Below are positions 35,704-42,908 of a stretch of 44,298 nucleotides of DNA, one piece after another (positions within the stretch are counted from its first letter, which is position 1; every line of letters begins with the position of its first letter). The stretch spans positions 1 to 44,298 of the forward strand of contig NZ_LAJC01000049.1 in assembly GCF_000981225.1 (NCBI RefSeq). The letters are read 5' to 3'. This stretch comes from Allosalinactinospora lopnorensis. Lineage in GTDB: Bacteria; Actinomycetota; Actinomycetes; Streptosporangiales; Streptosporangiaceae. The translations under genes and the position numbers were made by a program. The notes beneath the pieces were generated by a model. The model was not told the DNA's origin and searched no databases. It saw nothing but the letters and a program-made list of their open reading frames with translations.

Positions 35704-35806
35704 ATGACCGCACCCGACAACGGTTCAGGTTCTCCCGCCGAGATCGACATGACCAAGCCGACCATCGCGCGCGTCTGCGACGCGCTCCTCGGCGGCCCGC
35801 ACACGA
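35704..35806 (+). pseudogene. Remnant of an SAM-dependent methyltransferase (PF04672-like)
   Basis: Only the first 30 or so residues survive. The segment EIDMTKPTIARVCDALLGGPH matches the characteristic start of this actinobacterial methyltransferase family (D-T-X-P-X-X-A-R-X-Y-D-Y-X-L-G-G). The sequence stops resembling the family directly before a terminator hairpin at 35807-35836. Such methyltransferases commonly neighbour XRE/DUF397 pairs, so this is probably a deletion scar in that cassette. No downstream part of the domain was found in any frame. Confidence 0.6.
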
Positions 35807-35836
35807 GCGCCCCCGACCCACACGGGTCGAGGGCGC
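35807..35836 (-). terminator. Hairpin terminator after the DUF397 gene
   Basis: A 13-bp stem with one C/A mismatch: left arm 35807-35819, right arm 35824-35836, loop ACAC. It starts 11 nt beyond the DUF397 stop codon. Confidence 0.6.
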
Positions 35837-35847
35837 CTTACCGGGGT

Positions 35848-36030
35848 CTACAGGTTGTCGGTCCGGACGTCGGCGAGGAACGCCGACCACTCGGTGGTAG
35901 GGAACGACAGATGCCCGGCGGAACGGTGCTGGGTGTCACGGACGTCAACGGTGCCACTGTCGGTACGGCACTCAACGCAGTTACCGCCGTGGTTACTGGA
36001 ATAGCTGGATTTGTACCAACGATCGTTCAT
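35848..36030 (-). CDS. DUF397-domain small protein
   Basis: A 60-residue product with the DUF397 signature WYKSSYSSNHGGNCVE, VDVRDTQ, LSFPTTEWSAFLADVR. These small acidic proteins are almost always encoded beside an XRE regulator with a DUF5753 domain; some pairs behave as regulator and antagonist in Streptomyces development (for example BldB-linked WhiJ-like systems). ATG 36030 overlaps the XRE stop by one base (TGATG), with GAGGAG just upstream, so the two are translationally coupled. Confidence 0.92.
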   Translation of the reverse strand: MNDRWYKSSYSSNHGGNCVECRTDSGTVDVRDTQHRSAGHLSFPTTEWSAFLADVRTDNL

Positions 36031-36833
36031 CACAGTTCTCCTCGCCATCTCTTCACCAGGTCGATGGAGTCATCGGGCGCGGTTGCAGCCGCCTGCAACG
36101 CCCCGAAAAGTGCTGACATCTCCGCTTCCTGCTCCGGGTCGTCAGAAGTCTCACCGCCCAGTGCATGTTCTGCGTATACCACCGATTGCGTTAACCCCAA
36201 GGAAGTTAGCCGGAACGGTAGGCAGAGCCCCGGGTTAAAGGGAGCGTCCCGCAACACCTGGAACTGGATCGTTCCTACCTCTGCAAGCTCGGTGAGGTGG
36301 TCCAACTGGGCCTGCATGATCGCCTCACTTCCAACAACCCGTCGAAACGCCTCCTCGCATACCACAAACCAGAGGAGCGGCAGGCTCTCACGGATGGCGG
36401 GCAGGCGTTCAGCTCGCGCCTTTGCCACCTGCCGTACCTGCTCCCGTGAGCGTCGGTTGCGACGTGCTTCTAGCATGGCGTACGCGTATTCCTCGGTCTG
36501 AAGCAACCCCGGGATCACCAGCGGCTCATACTCGCGAATCTCGGTTGCGCGGCGTTCAATCAGGACGGCGTCGCGGAACCAGTCCGGCACGTCCCGCTGG
36601 TTCACAACCTCCTGCCACAACCGGGTCAGAGTGCCGCCTGTGTTGAGAGCAGCGTCCAACGCTTCCGCGTGATCGCGCCTGGGGGTCCGCGTGCCTTGCT
36701 GAAGCGCACTGATCATCGACGGAGACCAACCCGTCATTTTGGCAAGTTGTGCCTGGCTAGCGCCCGATAGTTCACGTTGTCTCTTCAGTTCCAGTCCGAA
36801 TCGCCGCCATGTTGTCCGACCCTGTTTCGCCAT
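36030..36833 (-). CDS. XRE-family helix-turn-helix regulator with DUF5753
   Basis: DNA-binding protein of 267 residues. The HTH is at about 8-65 (FGLELKRQRELSGASQAQLAKMTGWSPSMISALQQGTRTPR), and the DUF5753 region follows (EYEPLVIPGLLQTEEYAYAML, QAQLDHLTELAEVGTIQFQVL, VVYAEHALGG). The start MAKQGRTTW at 36833 is chosen as the ATG closest to the HTH; upstream sequence is not family-like. It is coupled to the DUF397 gene. Its function is inferred as a WhiJ-like regulator; targets are unknown. Divergent from small genes at 37013 onward. Confidence 0.93.
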   Translation of the reverse strand: MAKQGRTTWRRFGLELKRQRELSGASQAQLAKMTGWSPSMISALQQGTRTPRRDHAEALDAALNTGGTLTRLWQEVVNQRDVPDWFRDAVLIERRATEIREYEPLVIPGLLQTEEYAYAMLEARRNRRSREQVRQVAKARAERLPAIRESLPLLWFVVCEEAFRRVVGSEAIMQAQLDHLTELAEVGTIQFQVLRDAPFNPGLCLPFRLTSLGLTQSVVYAEHALGGETSDDPEQEAEMSALFGALQAAATAPDDSIDLVKRWRGEL

Positions 36834-37012
36834 GGCCACAATCCAATACATAGTCAGCACTTTCTGCCACCGGTTTGGACGGAAAGACATGAAAGTGTGG
36901 CTGTTATGGCAGGCGTACGTGTGTGGCTGCATTGTGGTGTCCACACGAAGGACCCCCGCGACGGTGACGGCCGTCCGGGGGCACGGCCACCAGCTATCGA
37001 GGAGCTGATGAC

Positions 37013-37182
37013 ATGATCAGTCTGCCATCGCGCCCAAGCGCGCGGATTCGCCCCTACCTGGCCACGGCAGAGCAGCACCAACGGGCCGACCGGCGGTTGC
37101 GCGCGGCCTGGATCGCCCGGCGGCAGCGCCGCGCCGTCGCTGACCGCCTCGCCGGAACCGTCCCCGGGTGGTGGTCGCGTGA
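37013..37182 (+). CDS. Small Arg-rich protein, frame uncertain
   Basis: The ATG at 37013 has a good GAGGAG upstream. The first 55 codons encode a basic peptide (RPYLATAEQHQRADRRLRAAWIARRQRRAVADRLAG) typical of small genes that flank XRE/DUF397 loci. Taken literally the frame stays open to 37612 and runs through the next gene in the wrong frame. If one base is missing, the frame would end at TGA 37180-37182, exactly overlapping the next GTG, and give 56 residues. The end given assumes that correction. Function unknown. Confidence 0.4.
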
Positions 37183-37376
37183 ACGACACCGCCCCGGACA
37201 ACTACCTCAGCAACGGCGAAGCGGCGAAGATCCTGGGCATCTCGCCCTCCACGATGCAGAGCTGGGCACGCAAGGGCCGGATCCGCTACCTCGCCACCGT
37301 GCACGGCTGGCGCTACTTCCGCGCGGGCGACGTCTACGCGCTGCGCGACTCCCTACGGGAGGTGTCGGGCGAGTGA
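37179..37376 (+). CDS. Small MerR/excisionase-type helix-turn-helix protein
   Basis: A 65-residue DNA-binding protein with the HTH_17 pattern LSNGEAAKILGISPSTMQSWARKGRIRYLATVHGWRYFRAGDVYAL, which is the usual excisionase-like winged helix. It starts at GTG 37179 and ends overlapping the next start (GTGA). No integrase or attachment site is nearby, so it is more likely a small transcriptional regulator than a phage excisionase. Lies in a probable three-gene operon divergent from XRE. Confidence 0.8.
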   Translation: MNDTAPDNYLSNGEAAKILGISPSTMQSWARKGRIRYLATVHGWRYFRAGDVYALRDSLREVSGE

Positions 37377-37612
37377 CCACCGTCTGCGAGATCCGCCAAG
37401 TGCCCGACATGGACACGCTTCGGTACTGGGCGCGCGCCATGGAAGTCCCCGTACAACAGATCGGGATCACACTGGACGGGAACGACGTCATGGGCGCCAC
37501 CCACGGGCCCACAACGCTCGTGTGCGTGGTGCCCACCCGTGGCCCCCGACGGCCGCCTCTGAAGTGGGAATCGCCGTTCGAACGGATGGAATCGCCGCTC
37601 GAACACATGTGA
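37373..37612 (+). CDS. Small hypothetical protein
   Basis: Begins at GTG 37373, overlapping the preceding stop, and encodes 79 residues (TTVCEIRQVPDMDTLRYWARAMEVPVQQIGITLDGNDVMG). No known domain was recognised. Its end is proline- and arginine-rich. Coupling to the HTH gene suggests a joint function. Confidence 0.55.
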   Translation: MTTVCEIRQVPDMDTLRYWARAMEVPVQQIGITLDGNDVMGATHGPTTLVCVVPTRGPRRPPLKWESPFERMESPLEHM

Positions 37613-37811
37613 CCACCACACAGGACCCGACCACAACCAAGCGGAAGACAGCCCTTACGGGCCAACGTCACCGAGCCACGATCCCCGCGCGCCTCCTACC
37701 CCGTAACGACCCCGTGGAGGCGCGCGGACCGACCGCCCGCGAGGTCCGCGCCCGCGTCGAACAGTGCCCGCACGGGACGCGGGCTGTGTGCGCTGCGCCA
37801 TTCCTCGGCGC

Positions 37812-37842
37812 TTGACCTTGCAGTTGCTGTAAGGGCGAACAT
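37812..37842 (+). promoter_or_regulatory. MerR-type promoter with 19-bp spacer
   Basis: TTGACC (37812-37817) and GAACAT (37837-37842) are 19 bp apart, the stretched spacing typical of MerR-controlled promoters. The inverted repeat CCTTGCAG-TTG-CTGTAAGG (37816-37834) fills the spacer, with one mismatch. The ATG follows 6 nt after the -10, so the message may be leaderless. Autoregulation by the MerR protein is likely. Confidence 0.7.
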
Positions 37843-37848
37843 AGCGCC

Positions 37849-38691
37849 ATGTTGTCCATCAGCGAATTCAGTGAAATGTGCCGTCTGTCGCCGCAGACAC
37901 TGCGGTTCTACCACTCCGAGGGTCTGCTCCTCCCGGCCGAGGTCAACGAGCAGACCGGCTACCGCTCGTACACGTTCGACCAGGTCGAACAGGCCATGCT
38001 GATCACCGTCCTGCGCGGCACGGGGATGAGTGTCAAGCTCGTCCGGCGTTCTCTCGACGAGCCGGACACGGCATCCGCCCTGTTGCAGCAGCACAGTACG
38101 GAGGTGCAACGTCAGCGGCAGGCCCAGGACGAGGCGATCAGCGACGCGCGCGAGTTCTTCAACGCGTGGCCGGAGGCGCGACTGCGCCACGTACCCGAGA
38201 TGACCGTGGTGTCGAAGCTGGTGCCCGGCCCCTCGACCGGGGGCGACCAGTACGACTGGGCCGAAGCCGATGCCGCCGTCACCGTCACCGTCCAGGACGT
38301 GGTCAAGACCGTGGAGTCGTGCGGAGCCGTGGTGTCGGGGACCCCTTGGCGCGCCTGGGCCAGCGAGACCCCGGAGCAGAAGAGGCAGATCATCACCATG
38401 GAGGGGCCGCACTGGCTGGTGAAGATCCCCGTCACCGCGGACGAGGAAGCGGTCGCAGCTTTATCCGGCGACGTCGAGGTGCAGACCTTCGAGGCCCGCG
38501 ACGAACTGTCGATATTCATCCCGGGCAAGAACTCGATGGCCAAGTACGGCACTGCGCTCTCGCGCCTGGTCATGCATCCCCTCGACGCCGCCTACATCGA
38601 CATCTCCCGCATGCGCCAGATGCTGCACGACGACGGCGTCGAAACCACCGCGGCGATCTGCAGGCTCGACGAGACCGACATGGCCGGGTGA
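37849..38691 (+). CDS. MerR-family regulator with GyrI-like effector domain
   Basis: Activator/repressor of 280 residues. The MerR HTH is at the N-terminus (LSISEFSEMCRLSPQTLRFYHSEGLLLPAEVNEQTGYRSYTFDQVEQAML), followed by a coiled-coil dimer helix (about 75-110) and a C-terminal domain (about 115-280) that resembles the GyrI-like, SoxS/BmrR-type ligand-binding fold. No Cys metal site is present in the usual position, so a small molecule is the likely ligand. A MerR-type operator overlaps its own promoter. The target is not clear; the hydrolase at 38983 is the next gene. Confidence 0.9.
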   Translation: MLSISEFSEMCRLSPQTLRFYHSEGLLLPAEVNEQTGYRSYTFDQVEQAMLITVLRGTGMSVKLVRRSLDEPDTASALLQQHSTEVQRQRQAQDEAISDAREFFNAWPEARLRHVPEMTVVSKLVPGPSTGGDQYDWAEADAAVTVTVQDVVKTVESCGAVVSGTPWRAWASETPEQKRQIITMEGPHWLVKIPVTADEEAVAALSGDVEVQTFEARDELSIFIPGKNSMAKYGTALSRLVMHPLDAAYIDISRMRQMLHDDGVETTAAICRLDETDMAG

Positions 38692-38982
38692 CCTGACGAG
38701 CGGCGGCCCATGCGCACCGAGAAGGCGAGAAGGATCGAGAGCCGGCGGGCGAGACTACCTCGGCCTGCCGTGTGACATGCCGTACTCCGGTATCGACCCG
38801 CGTCGCCACTGCCGAACCGGAAACGACTGTCCGCACCCGCCCCCCGGGCGGCATCGCACCGGTCCCGTGCGGGAGTGCCCCGGCCGCAGGACCATGAACG
38901 ATGCGGTCCCCCGACCGGGAGGCCGGGTTACGAGACATCCTTCAGGGCACGTTTCCTGGACGAACAGAGAGGGGCGAGTTTG

Positions 38983-39675
38983 ATGGAGTTCGTGTTGGTG
39001 CACGGGACGACGCAGTCCCCGGCCGGGTGGGACCTTCTGCGTGCCGAACTCGCCCGGCGCGGGCACCGCAGCGTGTCCGTGGACCTGCCGACCGGCCAAC
39101 CCGACCTCACCGTCGGCGACTACGCGCGGTCGGCGGCTGAACAGGTCGGCGGGCAGGTGGAACACCCGATCGTGGTGGCGCACTCCGGATCGGGGGCGCT
39201 ACTCCCGGCGATCGCCGGCACCGTCGAGGCGGCGGCCATGGTATGGCTGGCCGCCTATATCCCCGACTTCGCCGGCGGCAAGAGCCTGATCGGTGAACTC
39301 CAGGACGACCCGGCGGCGCTGTTCCACCCCGACTGGATCGGCGTCAACCCCGTTGCCGACCACCAGGCGGCGCGCCGTTTCCTGTTCCACGACTGCGCGG
39401 ATGACACCCAGCGATGGGCTCTGGGCACCCTGCGCGAGTTCGCTCCCGCTGCGGTGTACCGCCACGTTCCCGTGCCCGTGCCTCCCGGGATCGGGTCGAC
39501 CCACATCCTGCCGACCGCCGACCGGACGCTGCGCCCCGACTGGATGCGCCGGGCCGCCGCGCAGCGCCTGGGCATCCGGCCCAGAGAGATCGACGCCGGG
39601 CACTGCTCCCACGTCTCCCGACCCGCGGCGACAGCCGACATCCTCCACGGTCTCCAGCCCACGCACACCCGATAG
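38983..39675 (+). CDS. Alpha/beta hydrolase (esterase-like)
   Basis: Small alpha/beta hydrolase of 230 residues, no signal peptide. It starts with the typical first strand and oxyanion region MEFVLVHGTTQSPAGWDLL. Catalytic candidates are Ser68 in VAHSGSG, Asp180 in PTADRTLRPDW and His207 in DAGHCSHVSRP. It resembles plant-esterase-like EstC family hydrolases in actinomycetes. ATG 38983 follows AGAGGGG. A perfect 17-bp hairpin terminator follows, so it is a single transcription unit, possibly controlled by the upstream MerR protein. Confidence 0.88.
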   Translation: MEFVLVHGTTQSPAGWDLLRAELARRGHRSVSVDLPTGQPDLTVGDYARSAAEQVGGQVEHPIVVAHSGSGALLPAIAGTVEAAAMVWLAAYIPDFAGGKSLIGELQDDPAALFHPDWIGVNPVADHQAARRFLFHDCADDTQRWALGTLREFAPAAVYRHVPVPVPPGIGSTHILPTADRTLRPDWMRRAAAQRLGIRPREIDAGHCSHVSRPAATADILHGLQPTHTR

Positions 39676-39686
39676 CCCGACACAGG

Positions 39687-39724
39687 GTGTCCGCGCACCC
39701 GGCGGACGCCGGGTGCGCGGACAC
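39687..39724 (+). terminator. Strong hairpin terminator after the hydrolase
   Basis: Perfect 17-bp stem: left arm 39687-39703, right arm 39708-39724, loop GGAC, only 12 nt past the hydrolase stop. Confidence 0.85.
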
Positions 39725-40073
39725 CGGTAGCCCGAACGGGCCGCGCGCCGGTCCCCAGTGCTTCGTTGTTCGTTCCGCGTCTTCGCCGGCGGTAGGAGGT
39801 GCGGGCGCGGGTCCGGAAGAGGCGGCGCAGCCGGGACCGGGCGGCGACGTAGCGGCGCACCCGGTAGTGATCCGGCCCGGTCGTCTCGTTCCTGGCCTGC
39901 TGGAAGCGTTTCCCGAGCGCCCACCGGGGCAGGTCGGTCAGGGCGCCACCGGCTCCACCACCGTCGGCGCGGGCGGGCCGCGCCTGCCACCGACCGGCCG
40001 TAGGAGCCGCCTCCGACCCCCGCCGCTCGTGGGGAATCCGGGCGGGGCGTTGCGCGTGCTAGGGTTTGGGCAG
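39725..40073. other. Intergenic spacer, no gene recognised
   Basis: About 350 nt of GC-rich DNA between the terminator and the TetR control region. No frame has a convincing start, codon use or domain. Confidence 0.4.
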
Positions 40074-40094
40074 TTGTCCAAGGCGATTGTCCAA
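40074..40094. promoter_or_regulatory. Direct repeat upstream of the tetR gene
   Basis: TTGTCCAA occurs at 40074-40081 and again at 40087-40094, a 13-bp periodicity, just before the TetR-family start. TetR proteins usually bind palindromes, so these direct repeats could be half-sites of a larger operator or a site for another protein. Confidence 0.4.
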
Positions 40095-40111
40095 TTATCA
40101 GGGTGGTGCGC

Positions 40112-40708
40112 GTGTCCACGGCGGCGGAACAGGGCCGGGCGGTCCGGCGGAGGCTGTTGCGCGCGGCGGCCGAACTCATCGCCGAACGCGGCTGGCGGGC
40201 GGTGAGCACGCGGGTCCTGGCCGAGCGGGCGGGGGTCGCTCCGGGGGTGGTGCACTACCACTTCACATCGGTGCAGGCGCTGCTGACCGAGGCGGCGATC
40301 GGTGCGATGCGCGACGTCGTCGACGGCCTGGGGCCGGTCCTCGATCGCGCCCGGACACCGGCCGAGGCCGTGGACCTGCTGCTCGCCTCGCTGGACGACT
40401 ACACCGGGAACGACCCCGCGTCGCTGCTGTTCACCGAGGCCTACCTGGCGGCGACGCGTGATGCGGAGCTGCGCCAGGCGGTCGGCGGTGTCGTCGTGGA
40501 CTTCCGCCGCAAGCTCGCCGGCTGGCTCGGCGAACACGGCGTGCGGACCCCGGAGGAAACCGCGGCGGTGCTCGCCGCGGCGATCGACGGTTTCCTGCTG
40601 CACCGCGCCTTGGAGCCGAGCCTCTCCGCGGCGACCGTGGCGCCGGTCCTGCGCAGGATCCTCGCGCCCCCGCAATTCCGGGGGCGAACGCAACGGAAAG
40701 GCCGGTGA
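40112..40708 (+). CDS. TetR-family transcriptional regulator
   Basis: Repressor of about 198 residues. The N-terminal HTH reads VRRRLLRAAAELIAERGWRAVSTRVLAERAGVAPGVVHYHFTSVQALL, followed by an all-helical ligand-binding domain with YTGNDPASLLFTEAYLAATRD. GTGs at 40103 and 40106 are alternative starts; 40112 has CAGGG at usable distance. The FAD monooxygenase begins 6 nt after its stop, so the repressor, monooxygenase and hydrolase probably form one operon. The inducer is likely the substrate of the enzymes. Confidence 0.93.
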   Translation: MSTAAEQGRAVRRRLLRAAAELIAERGWRAVSTRVLAERAGVAPGVVHYHFTSVQALLTEAAIGAMRDVVDGLGPVLDRARTPAEAVDLLLASLDDYTGNDPASLLFTEAYLAATRDAELRQAVGGVVVDFRRKLAGWLGEHGVRTPEETAAVLAAAIDGFLLHRALEPSLSAATVAPVLRRILAPPQFRGRTQRKGR

Positions 40709-40714
40709 GGACGG

Positions 40715-41935
40715 ATGAAGGCGGTGATCTGCGGCGCCGGGATCGCGGGGCTCGCCCTCGCGCAGCGTCTCGACACCCTCGGCTGGGACGTCGTCGTGGT
40801 GGAGAAGGCGCACGGCCCGCGAACACAGGGCTACATGATCGACTTCTTCGGGCCCGGCTATGACGCCGCCGAGGCCATGGGGATACTGCCCAGGCTCCAC
40901 GAGTTCGGGTACCGGGTTCAGGAGGCGAGCTACCTGGACGGGGCCGGCCGGCGGCGGGCCAGTCTGAAGTTCGCCGACGTTGTGCGGGGCCGGCTGCTGA
41001 GCATCATGCGACCCGACCTCGAACGGGCGTTGCGTGAGTCGCTGTCGGGCGATGTCGATGTGCGGTTCGGCGCCGGCGTCACCGGCGTCGACACCCACTC
41101 CCAGGGGGTACGGGTCACGCTGACCGGCGGGAGCACGCTGGAGGCCGACCTGCTCGTCGGCGCGGACGGCGTCCACTCGACAGTGCGCGCTCTGGTTTTC
41201 GGCGAGGAGCGGCACTACCTGCGCTATCTCGGCCTGCACACGGCCGCGTTCGTCTTCGACGATCCGGAGGTCCACGCCGAGGTGCGGGACCGGTTCTGTC
41301 TCACCGAGACCATCGACAGGCAGATGGGGTTCTACGGGCTGCGCGACGGCCGGGTGGCGGCGTTCGCCGTGCACCGGGCCACCGACCCCGCGCTGCCGGA
41401 CGACCCGCGGGCCGCCGTTCGACGAGAATACGGCTCGCTCGGGTGGATCGTCCCGCGGGCCCTTGACCGGTGCCCGCCGGCCGCCGCGATGTACTACGAC
41501 CAGGTCGCCCAAATCGAGATGCCGCGCTGGAGCCGCGACCGGGTCGTACTCGTCGGCGACGCCTGCCATGCCGTGTCGCTGATCGCCGGCCAGGGAGCCT
41601 CACTCGGGATCGCCGGCGCCTACGTGCTCGCCGAGCAACTGGCCCGGACCGGCTCGATCGAAACCGGCCTGGAACGCTACGAACAGGTGTGGCGGCCGGT
41701 CGTGGCGGAAAAGCAGCAGGTCGCGCGGAAGGGCGTCCGCTGGTTCCTGCCCGACTCGCGGATGCGGCTCCGGGTGCGCCGCATCGCGATGAAACTCGCT
41801 CGCGTGCCCGGGGTCGACCGGTACGTCGCCAGCGCGCTGGCCGGCAAGCCGACCGCGATCATCAGGGAACTCGACGCCACCCGCCGGGGGCCGGAGCGCG
41901 CCGCCGGGCCGCTTCCCCGGGGCACCGAGCGATGA
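40715..41935 (+). CDS. FAD-dependent monooxygenase (PHBH/TetX-like)
   Basis: Flavoprotein hydroxylase of 406 residues using NAD(P)H and O2 on an aromatic or polyketide-like substrate. The FAD-binding motif GAGIAG lies at 7-12, EKAHGPRTQGYMIDFFGPG forms the next region, DLLVGADGVHSTVR is the second nucleotide-binding motif, and VVLVGDACHAVSLIAGQGASLGIAGAYVLA is the GD motif and FAD-binding helix. The C-terminal end is basic and helical. It is in an operon with TetR and an alpha/beta hydrolase (ATGA overlap). Such clusters often detoxify or modify drugs or aromatic compounds; the real substrate is unknown. Confidence 0.92.
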   Translation: MKAVICGAGIAGLALAQRLDTLGWDVVVVEKAHGPRTQGYMIDFFGPGYDAAEAMGILPRLHEFGYRVQEASYLDGAGRRRASLKFADVVRGRLLSIMRPDLERALRESLSGDVDVRFGAGVTGVDTHSQGVRVTLTGGSTLEADLLVGADGVHSTVRALVFGEERHYLRYLGLHTAAFVFDDPEVHAEVRDRFCLTETIDRQMGFYGLRDGRVAAFAVHRATDPALPDDPRAAVRREYGSLGWIVPRALDRCPPAAAMYYDQVAQIEMPRWSRDRVVLVGDACHAVSLIAGQGASLGIAGAYVLAEQLARTGSIETGLERYEQVWRPVVAEKQQVARKGVRWFLPDSRMRLRVRRIAMKLARVPGVDRYVASALAGKPTAIIRELDATRRGPERAAGPLPRGTER

Positions 41936-42840
41936 CCCGTGACGAGCGTGCGGCACCGGATTCCGGCCGAAGCGGCGACACGCGCGTCCTGGCCCTGGAG
42001 GACGGGCGGGAACTGGCCTACACGGCTTGGGGAGACCCCGACGGGTACCCGGCGTTCTACTTCCACGGAACACCCGGCAGCCGGCTGGAAGGCGCCTTGG
42101 CCGGGCAGGCGGCCAAGAAGCACGGGTTCCGGCTCATCGCCCTCGACCGTCCGGGGTACGGGCTGTCCACGTTCCAGCGGAACAGGAGCTTTCGGGACTG
42201 GCCGGACGACGTCCGAGCGCTGGCCGACTCCCTCGGCATCCACGAGTTCGGTGTAGTCGGCCATTCCGGAGCCGGCCCCCACCTGTTCGCCTGCGGCTGC
42301 TTCCTCCCCCCGGAGCGGCTGAAGTTCATCGGCGCCCTTGCCCCATGGGGGCCCGTTGCGACACCGGAGATCATGGCCGGCCTCAACCCCCTCGACCGGT
42401 TCTATGCGAGGCTGGCCCGGCGTACCCCCCTGATCATGCGGGCCTCTTTCGCGCCGCTGGGATGGTGTGCGAAACACCGGCCGCGCCTGTTCCTCTCCCT
42501 GCTGCGGTCGGCCGTTTCGCCCCCTGACCGGGCGGCGCTGCTGGACGACCGCCTGCGGGAACGTCTGAGCCTGTCGCAGCGGGAAGCCTTCCGGCAGGGC
42601 GGCCGGGGCCCCGCCCACGAGGCCCTCATCGCCTACCGCGACTGGGGTTTCGACATCGCGGCGGTCAACGTGCCCACGCATGTCCGGCTGGGCGACAGAG
42701 ACGTGTTCGTCCCCCGGCGGATGGGGAGCTACCTGGAGCGCGTACTCCCCGGTGTCGACTTCCGCTGGATCGAAGGCGAGGGGCACTTCGCGCTGGACAG
42801 ATGGGACGGCATTCTCGCGGCGTGCGCGGCGCACACCTGA
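41932..42840 (+). CDS. Alpha/beta hydrolase of the FAD monooxygenase operon
   Basis: Alpha/beta hydrolase of 302 residues. Family motifs are YFHGTPGSRLEG (oxyanion hole), DRPGYGLS, nucleophile elbow GHSGAGP with Ser112, Asp in RLGDRDVFVP, and His in EGEGHFALDRW. The ATG overlaps the monooxygenase stop (ATGA), indicating coupling. No signal peptide. It may hydrolyse or ring-open the product of the monooxygenase; this is inference from context. Confidence 0.9.
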   Translation: MTRDERAAPDSGRSGDTRVLALEDGRELAYTAWGDPDGYPAFYFHGTPGSRLEGALAGQAAKKHGFRLIALDRPGYGLSTFQRNRSFRDWPDDVRALADSLGIHEFGVVGHSGAGPHLFACGCFLPPERLKFIGALAPWGPVATPEIMAGLNPLDRFYARLARRTPLIMRASFAPLGWCAKHRPRLFLSLLRSAVSPPDRAALLDDRLRERLSLSQREAFRQGGRGPAHEALIAYRDWGFDIAAVNVPTHVRLGDRDVFVPRRMGSYLERVLPGVDFRWIEGEGHFALDRWDGILAACAAHT

Positions 42841-42908
42841 GCGTCCCCACTCCCCGGCGAAGCCATCCCGACTGTGGCGGCGGACACAGCGGGTGGGATC
42901 GTAAGGGC

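Noticed and set aside
37179-37376. Evidence for a prophage or integrative element (excisionase-like HTH)
   Set aside because: No integrase, attachment-site repeat, tRNA or phage structural gene is present; the fold is also common in ordinary small regulators.
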